A DNA stretch of 64,000 nt from Bacillus spizizenii TU-B-10. GTDB taxonomy: Bacteria > Bacillota > Bacilli > Bacillales > Bacillaceae. The notes under the pieces were generated by a model. That model ran no database searches. It saw nothing but the letters and a program-made list of their open reading frames with translations, and was not told the origin of the DNA. The stretch spans positions 511,001-575,000 of the forward strand of contig NC_016047.1 of assembly GCF_000227465.1 (NCBI RefSeq), read 5' to 3'. Of this stretch, positions 45,092 through 56,997 are shown one piece after another. Within the stretch, counting starts at the first letter, position 1; each line of letters begins with the position of its first letter. The position numbers and the translations under genes are program-made.

Positions 45092-45406
45092 ATGAACATT
45101 CCAAACCATCCAGAAACAGAAACGTTGCAGCTGACAAAGGTCCTTCACGCACTGAGTGATCCGCTTCGTTTAGAGCTCGTAAAGCAATTAGCTGGAGCGA
45201 AAGAAAAAACGTGCGGCACCTGTGCGGATGTACAGGTTGCCAAATCGACCTTGTCACATCATTTTAAAGTATTGAGAGAATCAGGCATCGCTCAAGTTCG
45301 TATAGAAGGAAAGCGCCGGTATTATTCGCTTCGCGCTGAAGACCTCGAAAAGGCATTTCCGGGCCTGCTTGAAGCCGTGCTGAATGTGGACCAGGACCGC
45401 TGGTGA
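45092..45406 (+). CDS. yczG: ArsR-family regulator YczG
   Basis: A 104-residue ArsR winged helix ([18 protein letters not shown], recognition helix near [17 protein letters not shown]). A pair of cysteines, CGTC, lies at about residues 38-41; in this family cysteines may bind metal or react with electrophiles. The ATG at 45092 has no recognisable Shine-Dalgarno and a stop (TGA 45077) closes the frame upstream, so the mRNA may be leaderless. It is divergent from ycnE-ycnD, its likely target. Confidence 0.88.
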   Translation: MNIPNHPETETLQLTKVLHALSDPLRLELVKQLAGAKEKTCGTCADVQVAKSTLSHHFKVLRESGIAQVRIEGKRRYYSLRAEDLEKAFPGLLEAVLNVDQDRW

Positions 45407-46906
<1,500 letters not shown>

Positions 46907-46952
46907 AAGAGAAGTCAGAATGGTAAGAAAATAGCGACAGGGGGACATACAC

Positions 46953-48263
46953 ATGAGTCAAACAACAGCAAGCATCACGACTGCCCAGTGGCAGCAAAAA
47001 CGGGATCAATTCGTGTCCAAAGGTGTGAGCAACGGCAATCGCAGTCTGGCGGTAAAAGGAGTAGGGGCTGAGCTGTACGATTTGGATGGCCGGAGATTTA
47101 TTGATTTTGCAGGCGCCATCGGAACGTTAAATGTCGGACACTCGCATCCGAAGGTCGTTAAGGCTGTGAAGCGGCAGGCGGAGGAGCTGATTCACCCGGG
47201 TTTCAATGTCATGATGTACCCGTCTTATATCGAATTAGCGGAAAAACTGTGCGGCATTGCACCGGGCGGCCATGAGAAAAAAGCGATCTTTCTGAACTCA
47301 GGAGCGGAAGCGGTCGAAAACGCTGTAAAAATTGCCAGAAAGTATACAAAGCGCCAAGGGGTTGTCTCGTTTACACGCGGGTTTCATGGGCGCACGAATA
47401 TGACGATGAGCATGACGAGCAAGGTAAAACCTTATAAATTCGGCTTCGGACCTTTTGCGTCAGAGGTTTATCAAGCACCATTCCCCTATTATTATCAGAA
47501 GCCGGCCGGCATGAGTGATGAAAGCTATGATGACATGATCATCCAAGCGTTCAATGATTTCTTCATCGCATCAGTCGCGCCGGAAACGGTCGCATGTGTC
47601 GTGATGGAGCCTGTACAGGGAGAAGGCGGCTTTATTATTCCTTCGAAACGATTTGTGCAGCATGTCGCATCTTTTTGCAAAGAACACGGCATTGTTTTTG
47701 TGGCTGATGAAATTCAAACGGGTTTTGCCAGAACAGGCACCTATTTCGCAATTGAACATTTTGATGTTGTTCCTGATCTGATCACGATTTCTAAATCACT
47801 TGCAGCGGGATTGCCGTTAAGCGGTGTGATCGGCCGTGCGGAAATGCTTGATGCAGCAGCGCCAGGGGAGCTGGGCGGCACGTATGCCGGCAGCCCGCTC
47901 GGGTGCGCGGCGGCTTTGGCTGTCTTGGATATTATTGAAGAAGAAGGGCTGAATGAGCGTTCTGAAAAAATTGGCAAAACGATTGAAAACAAGGCGTATG
48001 AGTGGAAACAAGAATTCCCGTTCATCGGTGACATCCGCAGACTCGGAGCAATGGCCGCAATCGAAATCGTCAAGGATCCTGACACGCGTGAGCCTGATAA
48101 AGCGAAAGCGGCAGCAATCGCGTCGTATGCGAATCAAAACGGATTGCTTTTGCTGACTGCGGGAATTAATGGCAATATCATCCGCTTTCTGACGCCGCTC
48201 GTCATCTCAGACAGCCTTCTGAATGAAGGACTCAGCATCTTGGAGGCGGGCCTGCGAGCTTAA
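46953..48263 (+). CDS. gabT: 4-aminobutyrate aminotransferase
   Basis: A 436-residue class III aminotransferase. It moves the amino group of GABA to 2-oxoglutarate, giving succinate semialdehyde. The PLP lysine lies in [16 protein letters not shown], and the acidic residue contacting PLP in [15 protein letters not shown]. The ATG follows AGGGGGAC. gabD, the next step, follows in the same operon, controlled by the divergent GabR. Confidence 0.95.
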   Translation: MSQTTASITTAQWQQKRDQFVSKGVSNGNRSLAVKGVGAELYDLDGRRFIDFAGAIGTLNVGHSHPKVVKAVKRQAEELIHPGFNVMMYPSYIELAEKLCGIAPGGHEKKAIFLNSGAEAVENAVKIARKYTKRQGVVSFTRGFHGRTNMTMSMTSKVKPYKFGFGPFASEVYQAPFPYYYQKPAGMSDESYDDMIIQAFNDFFIASVAPETVACVVMEPVQGEGGFIIPSKRFVQHVASFCKEHGIVFVADEIQTGFARTGTYFAIEHFDVVPDLITISKSLAAGLPLSGVIGRAEMLDAAAPGELGGTYAGSPLGCAAALAVLDIIEEEGLNERSEKIGKTIENKAYEWKQEFPFIGDIRRLGAMAAIEIVKDPDTREPDKAKAAAIASYANQNGLLLLTAGINGNIIRFLTPLVISDSLLNEGLSILEAGLRA

Positions 48264-48331
48264 TTATTGGAAAGAAAACGGCTGGGTCTGCTATCATTTT
48301 AAGTAATCATGAAAAGAAAGGAATGTTCAAT

Positions 48332-49720
48332 ATGCCAGATCAATTAACGGTCTACAACCCGGCTACGGGCGAGGAGATCAAAACGATTCCTCAGCAATCA
48401 GCCAAAGAAGTAGAAGAAGCCATTGAACGTTCACATCAAGCGTTTAAAACGTGGTCTAAAACATCAGCGAACGAAAGAGCGTCTCTTTTGAAAAAATGGT
48501 ATGAGCTGATTGTTGAACATAAAGAAGAACTTGCAGATTTAATTACAAAGGAAAACGGAAAACCGTATCAGGAAGCGGTCGGCGAGGTCCTGTACGGCGC
48601 AGGCTATATCGAATGGTTTGCAGAGGAAGCGAAGCGTGTGTACGGAAGAACTGTGCCTGCTCCGACAACCGGTAAACGAATTGTCGTCACACGCCAGCCA
48701 GTCGGCCCTGTTGCTGCCATCACGCCTTGGAATTTCCCGAATGCGATGATTACACGCAAAGCGGCACCTGCTCTTGCTGCCGGCTGTACGTTTATCATCA
48801 AGCCGGCGCCGGACACACCGCTGTCTGCCTATGAGCTTGCGCGCCTCGCATATGAAGCGGGCATTCCGAAGGACGTTCTTCAGGTAGTCATCGGCGATGG
48901 AGAAGAAATTGGAAATGTGTTCACAGGCAGTCCGAAAATCCGCAAAATCACGTTCACAGGATCAACGCCGGTAGGGAAAATCCTCATGAAAAATAGTGCG
49001 GACACCGTGAAACATGTTTCCATGGAGCTCGGCGGACATGCCCCGCTGATCGTGGATGAAGATGCAAATATAGACCTTGCCGTTGAACAGGCGATGGTGT
49101 CTAAATACCGAAACGCGGGCCAAACATGCGTATGTGCGAACCGCCTGATCGTCCATGAATCCATCAAAGATGAATTTGCGGCGAAACTGAGCGAGCAAGT
49201 GTCTAAGCTAAAAGTCGGAAATGGACTTGAAGAAGGCGTCAATGTCGGCCCGATTATCAACAAAAGAGGCTTCGAAAAAATTGTCAGCCAAATTGATGAT
49301 GCGGTTGAAAAAGGTGCGAAAGTTCTCGCTGGGGGCACGTATGACCGAAACGATGACAAAGGCTGCTACTTCGTCAACCCGACAGTACTCGCAGATGTCG
49401 ATACGTCCATGAATATCATGCATGAGGAAACATTCGGCCCGGTTGCACCGATCGTCACGTTTTCTGATATTGATGAAGCGATTCAGCTTGCCAACGATAC
49501 ACCGTACGGCCTGGCTGCTTACTTCTTCACAGAAAACTACCGCCGCGGCATCTATATTTCCGAAAACCTTGAGTACGGGATTATCGGCTGGAATGACGGC
49601 GGACCATCAGCGGTTCAAGCGCCATTCGGCGGAATGAAAGAAAGCGGCATCGGCCGCGAAGGCGGTTCGGAAGGCATCGAGCCTTATCTTGAAACAAAAT
49701 ATATGTCCATCGGTTTGTAA
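48332..49720 (+). CDS. gabD: Succinate-semialdehyde dehydrogenase
   Basis: A 462-residue NAD(P)-dependent aldehyde dehydrogenase that oxidises succinate semialdehyde to succinate. The catalytic cysteine is in [11 protein letters not shown] and the general base glutamate in ELGGHAP. An in-frame ATG at 48323 touches the AAAGGA site, so the ATG at 48332 is more likely and gives the usual length. A terminator follows. Confidence 0.95.
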   Translation: MPDQLTVYNPATGEEIKTIPQQSAKEVEEAIERSHQAFKTWSKTSANERASLLKKWYELIVEHKEELADLITKENGKPYQEAVGEVLYGAGYIEWFAEEAKRVYGRTVPAPTTGKRIVVTRQPVGPVAAITPWNFPNAMITRKAAPALAAGCTFIIKPAPDTPLSAYELARLAYEAGIPKDVLQVVIGDGEEIGNVFTGSPKIRKITFTGSTPVGKILMKNSADTVKHVSMELGGHAPLIVDEDANIDLAVEQAMVSKYRNAGQTCVCANRLIVHESIKDEFAAKLSEQVSKLKVGNGLEEGVNVGPIINKRGFEKIVSQIDDAVEKGAKVLAGGTYDRNDDKGCYFVNPTVLADVDTSMNIMHEETFGPVAPIVTFSDIDEAIQLANDTPYGLAAYFFTENYRRGIYISENLEYGIIGWNDGGPSAVQAPFGGMKESGIGREGGSEGIEPYLETKYMSIGL

Positions 49721-49732
49721 AAGAATGCAAGC

Positions 49733-49770
49733 TCCTGAGAGTTGCCGGATCTTCCGGCAGCTCTTTTTGC
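49733..49770 (+). terminator. Terminator of gabTD
   Basis: GAG-TTGCCGGA / TCCGGCA-CTC stem with a three-base loop and a TTTTT tail. Confidence 0.8.
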
Positions 49771-49778
49771 TGTTCCGG

Positions 49779-49809
49779 CGAATAAACCCAGCCATTCCAG
49801 ACAAAATAA
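49779..49809 (+). promoter_or_regulatory. Candidate forespore (sigma-G type) promoter of glcU-gdh
   Basis: CGAATA (49779-49784), 17-base spacer, CAAAATAA (49802-49809), close to the sigma-G pattern (GAATA and CATAnTA). glcU-gdh is known as a forespore operon. Confidence 0.5.
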
Positions 49810-49843
49810 CAGCAAATACATTTTGAAAGAAGGTTCCCCAACA

Positions 49844-50707
49844 ATGGATTTATTATTGGCTCTTCTCCCGGCTTTGTTTTGGGGGAGCATTGTTCTCTTC
49901 AATGTGAAATTAGGCGGCGGGCCGTACAGCCAGACACTGGGAACGACGATCGGGGCGCTCATTGTTTCTATCGTTATTTACTTTTTTGTTCAGCCCGTTC
50001 TGTCACTGCGGATTTTTATTGTTGGAATCGTATCCGGCTTATTTTGGTCACTTGGGCAGGCCAACCAGCTGAAAAGCATTGAATTGATGGGTGTATCTAA
50101 AACAATGCCGATTTCCACAGGAATGCAGCTCGTTTCCACATCGTTGTTCGGTGTGATCGTGTTCCGCGAATGGTCAACACCGATTGCGATTACGCTTGGC
50201 ATTCTCGCTCTGATCTTTATCATTGTGGGAATCATTCTCACATCTTTGGAAGATAAGAAGGATAAAACAGAGGGCGAGCCAAGCAACTTGAAAAAGGGCA
50301 TTTTGATTCTCCTTGTCTCGACTCTTGGTTATTTGGTTTATGTCGTCGTGGCTAGATTGTTCAATGTGTCCGGCTGGTCCGCGCTGCTGCCACAGGCGAT
50401 TGGCATGGTGGTTGGGGGGTTAGTTTTAACCTATAGACACAAACCCTTTAACAAATATGCGATCAGAAATATTCTCCCAGGATTAATCTGGGCAGGCGGA
50501 AATATGTTTTTGTTTATTTCTCAGCCGAGAGTCGGTGTCGCAACAAGCTTTTCTCTCTCTCAAATGGGAATTGTCATTTCAACGCTCGGCGGCATTTTCA
50601 TCCTGCGTGAAAAGAAAACAAAACGCCAGCTTATTGCGATTGCCATAGGGATTGCACTGATTATTGCGGCCGCTGTATTTTTAGGAATCGCCAAAACGAA
50701 TTCATAA
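49844..50707 (+). CDS. glcU: Glucose uptake protein (GRP transporter family)
   Basis: A 287-residue membrane protein with ten hydrophobic segments of the GlcU/RbsU sugar transporter family. It imports glucose by proton symport. The ORF is open from 49742, but GAAGG and the family start point to the ATG at 49844 (MDLLLALLPALFWGSIV). It is followed by gdh, so imported glucose can be oxidised directly. Expressed in the developing spore. Confidence 0.93.
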   Translation: MDLLLALLPALFWGSIVLFNVKLGGGPYSQTLGTTIGALIVSIVIYFFVQPVLSLRIFIVGIVSGLFWSLGQANQLKSIELMGVSKTMPISTGMQLVSTSLFGVIVFREWSTPIAITLGILALIFIIVGIILTSLEDKKDKTEGEPSNLKKGILILLVSTLGYLVYVVVARLFNVSGWSALLPQAIGMVVGGLVLTYRHKPFNKYAIRNILPGLIWAGGNMFLFISQPRVGVATSFSLSQMGIVISTLGGIFILREKKTKRQLIAIAIGIALIIAAAVFLGIAKTNS

Positions 50708-51511
<804 letters not shown>

Positions 51512-51555
51512 ACAAAAAAAGCGACCCAGACATGACATCTGGATCGCTTTTTTAT
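51512..51555. terminator. Bidirectional terminator between gdh and ycnI
   Basis: AAAAGCGA-CCAGA / TCTGG-TCGCTTTTTT stem with A and T runs between converging genes. Confidence 0.85.
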
Positions 51556-52169
51556 TACGCACGCTTTTTCTTTACAAGCGCTGCTATAGATAAAATAATG
51601 GCTGCCGCAGACAGCACAATCGCTGTGATGTCCAGAGCAGAAGAGCCCGATTCTTTGGAATCGTCCTCTGTTTTCGTAGCACCGTGCTCATCTGTCACTT
51701 GCTTTGCAGCGGTGATGTTTGTAATGGAATGAGGCGTATCCGCATCCTCGTCACCTGTCCACTCGACAATGCTGCCGTCTTTGTAATATTGGTATGCGTC
51801 CCAAGCTGCTTCCTCCGCTTTGTCAGGGTTTTTGGCAACAAAGGTAAACCGCTGGAACTGTCCTTCCTGAATGCCGCCGTCAGTCGCTTCCCACGTCACG
51901 GACACTGATTTGTCGTCGTGTTTCTGGGTGGATACCTTCCAGCCCGGAATTGGCTCGTATTGCTGGAATTCAACATCCTTCGGCATTTTGAGGACAACCT
52001 TTGTTGTCGGCTGATTTTTCTCAGAAGGAACCTTCATCGTATAAGTTTCCCAAGAGCCTGCAGCGGATTCAGCAGGCTTTACCGTAACGTGCGCACTGGC
52101 AGGGGCCGTAAAGAATAAGAGAGAGCCAACGATAGCCGGACATAGTGTGAATGCAATTTTCTTCAACAA
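51555..52169 (-). CDS. ycnI: YcnI, copper-binding membrane-anchored protein (DUF1775)
   Basis: 204 residues from a TTG start at 52169 preceded by AAAGGAG. It has a signal peptide (ending TAPASA), a DUF1775 domain beginning with histidine after cleavage (HVTVKP), an acidic, Ser/Thr-rich linker, and a C-terminal membrane helix with a KKKR tail. An N-terminal histidine after the signal is a copper-binding feature; YcnI is reported to bind Cu(II). It is last in the ycnK-ycnJ-ycnI operon, so it probably delivers copper outside the cell to YcnJ. Confidence 0.88.
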   Translation of the reverse strand: MLKKIAFTLCPAIVGSLLFFTAPASAHVTVKPAESAAGSWETYTMKVPSEKNQPTTKVVLKMPKDVEFQQYEPIPGWKVSTQKHDDKSVSVTWEATDGGIQEGQFQRFTFVAKNPDKAEEAAWDAYQYYKDGSIVEWTGDEDADTPHSITNITAAKQVTDEHGATKTEDDSKESGSSALDITAIVLSAAAIILSIAALVKKKRA

Positions 52170-52182
52170 TTCAAACACTCCT

Positions 52183-53808
52183 TTAATGGGTCTTTGTAAA
52201 CATGATATTGATTTCGTTAAAGTCTCCGGTCAGCCCGTGGACTTTGATCTTCCAGTTTCCCTTTTCATTAATGGATAGGTTTTCATCCTGAAAGACGCCT
52301 TTTGTTTTCTCTTTTAATTGAAACGTGCTTTTGTTTTCTCTGCCTGACAGGCCTGTTTTATAAATGGTTAACGTGATTTGCTGGATGTTTTTCACCGGTT
52401 CGCCGTTATGGTCAGTGACCCGCAGCTCAAATTCGTTTTTCCCTGGTTGGTTCGGGCTGATGCTGAGAGACACGCTTTGTCCGTTCTCAATCGCTTTCGT
52501 TTGGAAGAACGGTTCCGGCGCCGGCTCAGGCGGGCTTGGCAGGCTTGTAAACACGGCCGCTGTGATCAATACAGCGATGCCGATTGCCCATTCCATTTTG
52601 AGCGTTCGGCTGATTCCTGTGCGGCGCTGCTTTCTGGTGAGCAGAAAATGAAGCGCGCCTAAGACCAGCATCAACACAAACAGTCCGCTTTTTACTATAA
52701 GAGCTTGGCCGTACGCTGTATGGAACAGCGAATCCATTGATCGAATGATGAAAAATCCATTGAGCAAGCCTGAAAACAAAATGACGCCGACTGCAGTAAG
52801 CGCCCATGGGGAGAACCGGCTTACCGTTTCCCATGCGAGCGTTTTGTCAGGCTGCCTCCATTCTTTTGCGAGCAGCAAAACGAGTGCTGCTATTCCGCCA
52901 ACCCAGATGGAAGCGGAAGATAAATGAAGGAAATCCATCAAAATGCCGACCGCTTTTTCTTCAACGACAGCAGCATGTCCGGTAAACGCTTTGGCAAGCA
53001 GGAGGCCGAAAAAGAAAATGAGCGGCGCTGTCCAATAGCCAAAGGACGAAAAGCGTTTTTTGCGTATCACAGGGATCGCAGACAGTGCAAGCAGCACGTA
53101 CAACAGGGCCTGTATGATCCAAATGGTGCCGCCTGCTGTCTCAAACAGAGTTTCTCTGATGTAGCCCGGCTGGAAGGCGCTGCCCCAGCCGCCGCCCGCG
53201 TTCGCTTTTGTCTGAATGGGAAGCTGAAGCAAAAGCACCAGCCCCAATGCAGTGATCGAGACGATCAGGATACGTCTCGTCCGTTTGGCGAGTTGTTCTG
53301 GATCTCCTTTATACCAGAAGAGATGGAAGAAAACCGTCCCGATAAACAGAGATAAGGCTGTATACAGAATCGCGCGGTCTGCGGCTGTTGCCGGATTCAG
53401 CGCTGAACCGGCGGCTTTTTGGCTGCTGAATCCGCCGTCCGCTTTCCCGATGCTGAACGGAATGACGCCGGAAACCGGATGCCCGTCCGCGGACACGGCA
53501 TTCCATTCCGCTCTGTACACATCATGCGGCAGATTCTTTTTCAGCTTCACTGTCATGATGTGATGATTATCTTTTTTGATTTCAGTCTTATCTGTATCCA
53601 CCCGATCGCCGTTTGAATTATAGACTTTAATGTAATGAAATCCTTCTTCAACCGGTTCATTAAATTCGATTTCCACCTGTGAAGGGGCGCTTTTTAATTC
53701 GCTGTTTTCACCAGGTGAAGATTTGACAATATAGGCGTGAGCAAAGCTTGTTTTCGGCAGGAAAACAAGAAAAAGCAGAAGGATGATCCACCATCTGTTT
53801 CGCTTCAT
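52183..53808 (-). CDS. ycnJ: Copper importer YcnJ (CopC-CopD fusion)
   Basis: A 541-residue fusion: signal peptide, then an extracellular CopC domain starting with histidine (HAYIVKSSPGENSEL), then an eight-helix CopD membrane domain, then a C-terminal extracellular beta domain resembling YtkA. Deletion is known to cause a copper-limited phenotype, so it acts in copper uptake. The ATG at 53808 is second of two adjacent ATGs, with AAGGTGG upstream. It lies between ycnK and ycnI. Confidence 0.92.
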   Translation of the reverse strand: MKRNRWWIILLLFLVFLPKTSFAHAYIVKSSPGENSELKSAPSQVEIEFNEPVEEGFHYIKVYNSNGDRVDTDKTEIKKDNHHIMTVKLKKNLPHDVYRAEWNAVSADGHPVSGVIPFSIGKADGGFSSQKAAGSALNPATAADRAILYTALSLFIGTVFFHLFWYKGDPEQLAKRTRRILIVSITALGLVLLLQLPIQTKANAGGGWGSAFQPGYIRETLFETAGGTIWIIQALLYVLLALSAIPVIRKKRFSSFGYWTAPLIFFFGLLLAKAFTGHAAVVEEKAVGILMDFLHLSSASIWVGGIAALVLLLAKEWRQPDKTLAWETVSRFSPWALTAVGVILFSGLLNGFFIIRSMDSLFHTAYGQALIVKSGLFVLMLVLGALHFLLTRKQRRTGISRTLKMEWAIGIAVLITAAVFTSLPSPPEPAPEPFFQTKAIENGQSVSLSISPNQPGKNEFELRVTDHNGEPVKNIQQITLTIYKTGLSGRENKSTFQLKEKTKGVFQDENLSINEKGNWKIKVHGLTGDFNEINIMFTKTH

Positions 53809-53842
53809 CACTCAGACACCACCTTCCGCTGTATATGTTGTG

Positions 53843-54415
53843 TTATTTCTTGGTGCAGGTGCAGCGTTTTTTTCTGTCTTGAAGCATGTCTTCCAGCGCC
53901 TGGTCGAAGGTGCGGACGGCTCCGCCGAATCCTTTTCGAAACCGTTCGGCATGGTCGAGTGTCGCAAACGGAATCGCCTGAGGCTGGCAGCAGTGCAGGT
54001 TTAGTTCAGCATTTACGACGAAATAAGCCGAACCGGCACTGACTGTTGTGTGTAACAGAAAATCTCTGCAAATCAAGTGTGAAACCTCTTCCGTTTTATC
54101 TGCGTACCGCAAAAACGCACAATGTGCGCAGCATAGCTGTTCAATGTCTTGGTTTACCGTAATCAGCTGAACCGAATGGGCTTGATTGACCGGCTTCAGA
54201 CAATAGCTGCACATATGATCCGCTTGAGGTGTTCGGGCTGGGAGCGTGATGCCGCCGGCTGTTTTAATGACCTGATTTGACTGAACAAGCTGATTGACAT
54301 CTCTGTATACTGTCATTTCTGAAACACCGAACCTTGCGCTGATATCAGAAATTCTGAGCGCGCCTTCTTCTTTCAGCCACTTCAGGATGTGTTGCTGTCT
54401 ATTAATCGGAAGCAT
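53843..54415 (-). CDS. ycnK: Copper-responsive repressor YcnK (DeoR HTH plus NosL domain)
   Basis: A 190-residue fusion: a DeoR-type winged helix (ILKWLKEEGALRISDISARF, then VSEMTVYRDV) and a NosL-like copper-binding domain with CSYC, CCAHC and a methionine/cysteine-poor core. The cysteines around residues 70-75 and 110-115 could bind Cu(I). YcnK is known to repress ycnJ when copper is sufficient. It is first in the operon. Confidence 0.92.
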   Translation of the reverse strand: MLPINRQQHILKWLKEEGALRISDISARFGVSEMTVYRDVNQLVQSNQVIKTAGGITLPARTPQADHMCSYCLKPVNQAHSVQLITVNQDIEQLCCAHCAFLRYADKTEEVSHLICRDFLLHTTVSAGSAYFVVNAELNLHCCQPQAIPFATLDHAERFRKGFGGAVRTFDQALEDMLQDRKKRCTCTKK

Positions 54416-54539
54416 TCATACATCCCCTCCAAATAAGATCTATTTAAGCGTAGAGGATTTTAGAGACAGAGACAAGTAAGCTGATGATAAAAAATGTGAA
54501 AATGTGTTGAACAGCAACAAAACGAAACAGAAGGGACTC

Positions 54540-54548
54540 TGGTATAAT
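54540..54548 (+). promoter_or_regulatory. Extended -10 promoter of ycnL
   Basis: TGGTATAAT, a perfect extended -10, 32 bases before the ycnL start. No good -35. Confidence 0.55.
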
Positions 54549-54580
54549 AGACATATGGAATGGAAAGTGAGGAATACCCT

Positions 54581-54934
54581 ATGAAAGAAACACGATGCCC
54601 GAACTGCGGCAAAACTTTGACAGGCGACATGGTCAGATCATCAAATGTGCCTTGTCAATTTCGCTGCGGACACTGCCGGGAACGGCTTCATGAATATAAA
54701 GTATCAGCTCCGATTATGCTGGTGTCATTAGCAGTCATCGTGCTGCTCATTTATCTTTTGCTGCTTCTCCGCAATGCGGCAGGCACAATGCTGCCGGCCG
54801 TACAGCACGTGCCGATGGCTGTTTTTGCGCTTGTGTGTGCCTATCCCGTTTTCATTGTGAGTGAGCGGATGATCGCCAAGTACGTGATTCAAAACGGAAA
54901 CATTATTTATAGAGGAAAGAGAAAAGGCTCCTGA
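54581..54934 (+). CDS. ycnL: YcnL, zinc-ribbon membrane protein of unknown function
   Basis: About 117 residues. The N-terminus has two Cys-X2-Cys pairs (CPNC and CGHC), a zinc ribbon, followed by two hydrophobic segments (SLAVIVLLIYLLLLL and MAVFALVCAYPVFIV) and a basic tail. The frame opens at 54560, but GAGGA favours the ATG at 54581. The CXXC pairs next to a copper operon invite a metal role, but nothing proves it. Confidence 0.78.
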   Translation: MKETRCPNCGKTLTGDMVRSSNVPCQFRCGHCRERLHEYKVSAPIMLVSLAVIVLLIYLLLLLRNAAGTMLPAVQHVPMAVFALVCAYPVFIVSERMIAKYVIQNGNIIYRGKRKGS

Positions 54935-54955
54935 TATCAGGGGTCTTTTTATTTT
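54924..54955 (+). terminator. Terminator after ycnL
   Basis: GGCTCCTGAT / ATCAGGGGTC imperfect stem with a T run; its first bases overlap the ycnL stop. Confidence 0.55.
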
Positions 54956-54962
54956 TAAAAAA

Positions 54963-54982
54963 TTGTCACACCCTTGTGCCAA
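54963..54982 (+). promoter_or_regulatory. MtlR operator upstream of mtlA
   Basis: TTGTCACA-CCCT-TGTGCCAA fits the described MtlR site TTGNCACA-N4-TGTGNCAA exactly. Confidence 0.75.
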
Positions 54983-55012
54983 AGTCCTCTTTACTTTCAA
55001 TTGTATAGGGAC

Positions 55013-55028
55013 TGTAAGCGTTTTAACA
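55013..55028 (+). promoter_or_regulatory. cre site (CcpA) of the mtl operon
   Basis: TGTAAGCGTTTTAACA matches the cre consensus TGWAAGCGYTWNCW closely. A possible -10 TATAGG lies just upstream at 55004-55009, so CcpA would block near the transcription start. Confidence 0.7.
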
Positions 55029-55106
55029 TAGAGTCAAAGGGAAGCATAATTCTCTGAACATCTTTTTATATCTTACAGCGACAAACAAAACAGGGAGGGT
55101 TTATAT

Positions 55107-56540
55107 ATGCAGCAAGAACAGCAGCAAGGCGGCATGAAAGTGAAAGTGCAGCGCTTCGGCAGTTATTTGAGCGGAATGATCATGCCGAATATCGGCGCGT
55201 TTATCGCGTGGGGCATCATTACAGCGCTGTTTATTCCGGCGGGATGGTTTCCGAATGAACAGCTGAATACACTTGTCAGCCCGATGATCACATATTTACT
55301 GCCGCTTTTGATAGCGTATACAGGCGGAAAAATGATTTACGACCACCGCGGCGGAGTCGTCGGGGCAACAGCGGCAATCGGGGTGATTGTCGGGTCGGAT
55401 ATTCCAATGTTTTTAGGTGCAATGATCATGGGGCCGCTTGGCGGATACCTCATTAAACAGACGGATAAATTGTTCAAGGATAAAGTCAAACAAGGCTTTG
55501 AAATGCTCATCAACAACTTTACGGCAGGGATTGTCGGCGCGGCTTTAACGATTCTCGCGTTTTACGCCATCGGCCCAGTTGTCCTGACGTTAAACAAATT
55601 GCTGGCGGCCGGTGTGGAAGTTATTGTACACGCTAATTTACTGCCTGTAGCCAGCGTTTTTGTGGAACCGGCGAAAGTGTTGTTCCTAAACAACGCCATT
55701 AACCATGGAATCTTAAGCCCGATCGGAATCGAGCAGGCAGCCCAAACGGGAAAATCAATTCTGTTTTTAGTAGAAGCCAACCCTGGACCGGGACTCGGCA
55801 TTTTGCTGGCGTACATGTTCTTTGGTAAAGGTTCTTCAAAATCAACGGCTCCCGGAGCGGCGATCATTCATTTCTTCGGCGGGATTCACGAGATTTACTT
55901 CCCGTACATTTTGATGAAACCGGCCCTGATTCTGGCAGCTATTGCCGGCGGAGCAAGCGGACTCTTAACGTTCACGATCTTTAATGCCGGACTTGTCGCA
56001 GCATCGTCACCGGGAAGCATTATCGCATTGATGGCGATGACGCCAAGAGGCGGCTACTTCGGCGTATTGGCGGGTGTATTGGTCGCTGCGGCTGTTTCGT
56101 TCATCGTATCAGCAGTGATCCTGAAATCTTCAAAAGCAAGCGAAGAAGACCTCGCTGCCGCAACTGAAAAAATGCAGTCCATGAAGGGGAAGAAAAGCCA
56201 AGCAGCCGCAGCTTTAGAAGCGGAACAAACCAAAGCTGAGGAAGCATCTGAGCTGTCTCCTGAAAGCGTAAATAAAATTATCTTTGCATGTGATGCGGGA
56301 ATGGGATCGAGCGCCATGGGAGCATCCATCTTAAGAAACAAAGTGAAAAAAGCAGAGCTTGACATCAGTGTGACCAATACGGCCATTAACAATCTGCCAA
56401 GCGATGCTGACATTGTCATCACCCACAAAGATTTAACAGATCGCGCAAAAGCAAAGCTGCCGAACGCGACGCACATATCAGTGGATAACTTCTTAAACAG
56501 CCCGAAATATGACGAGCTGATTGAAAAGCTTAAAAAGTAA
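55107..56540 (+). CDS. mtlA: PTS mannitol-specific EIICB component
   Basis: A 477-residue membrane permease (EIIC, residues about 15-345, with the substrate motif region GGIHEIYFPY) and a C-terminal cytoplasmic EIIB domain whose phosphocysteine is in FACDAGMGSSAMG. It takes up mannitol and phosphorylates it to mannitol 1-phosphate. GGGAGGG precedes the ATG. First gene of mtlA-mtlF-mtlD, under MtlR and CcpA. Confidence 0.96.
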   Translation: MQQEQQQGGMKVKVQRFGSYLSGMIMPNIGAFIAWGIITALFIPAGWFPNEQLNTLVSPMITYLLPLLIAYTGGKMIYDHRGGVVGATAAIGVIVGSDIPMFLGAMIMGPLGGYLIKQTDKLFKDKVKQGFEMLINNFTAGIVGAALTILAFYAIGPVVLTLNKLLAAGVEVIVHANLLPVASVFVEPAKVLFLNNAINHGILSPIGIEQAAQTGKSILFLVEANPGPGLGILLAYMFFGKGSSKSTAPGAAIIHFFGGIHEIYFPYILMKPALILAAIAGGASGLLTFTIFNAGLVAASSPGSIIALMAMTPRGGYFGVLAGVLVAAAVSFIVSAVILKSSKASEEDLAAATEKMQSMKGKKSQAAAALEAEQTKAEEASELSPESVNKIIFACDAGMGSSAMGASILRNKVKKAELDISVTNTAINNLPSDADIVITHKDLTDRAKAKLPNATHISVDNFLNSPKYDELIEKLKK

Positions 56541-56564
56541 TCTCATAGAAAGAGAGTGATACTC

Positions 56565-56996
56565 ATGCAAGTACTCGCAAAGGAAAATATTAAACTCAAC
56601 CAAACGGTATCTTCAAAAGAAGAAGCCATCAAAATGGCGGGCCAGACGCTGATTGACAACGGCTATGTGACAGAGGATTACATTAGCAAAATGTTTGAAA
56701 GGGAAGAAACGTCTTCTACGTTTATGGGGAATTTCATTGCCATTCCACACGGCACCGAAGAAGCGAAAAGCGAGGTGCTTCACTCAGGAATCTCAATTAT
56801 ACAGATTCCTGATGGTGTCGAGTACGGAGAAGGCAACACGGCAAAAGTGGTATTCGGCATTGCGGGCAAAAATAATGAGCATTTAGACATTTTGTCTAAC
56901 ATCGCCATCATTTGTTCAGAAGAAGAAAATATTGAACGCCTAATCTCTGCTAAAAGCGAAGAAGATTTGATCGCCATTTTCAACGAGGTGAACTGA
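56565..56996 (+). CDS. mtlF: PTS mannitol-specific EIIA component
   Basis: A 143-residue cytoplasmic EIIA of the fructose/mannitol family. The phospho-histidine is in AIPHGTEEAK. It relays phosphate from HPr to MtlA. The ATG at 56565 follows AGAGAGTGAT; an ATA-type start at 56556 reads in frame but has no site. It is 24 bases after mtlA and one base before mtlD. Confidence 0.94.
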   Translation: MQVLAKENIKLNQTVSSKEEAIKMAGQTLIDNGYVTEDYISKMFEREETSSTFMGNFIAIPHGTEEAKSEVLHSGISIIQIPDGVEYGEGNTAKVVFGIAGKNNEHLDILSNIAIICSEEENIERLISAKSEEDLIAIFNEVN

Positions 56997-56997
56997 C

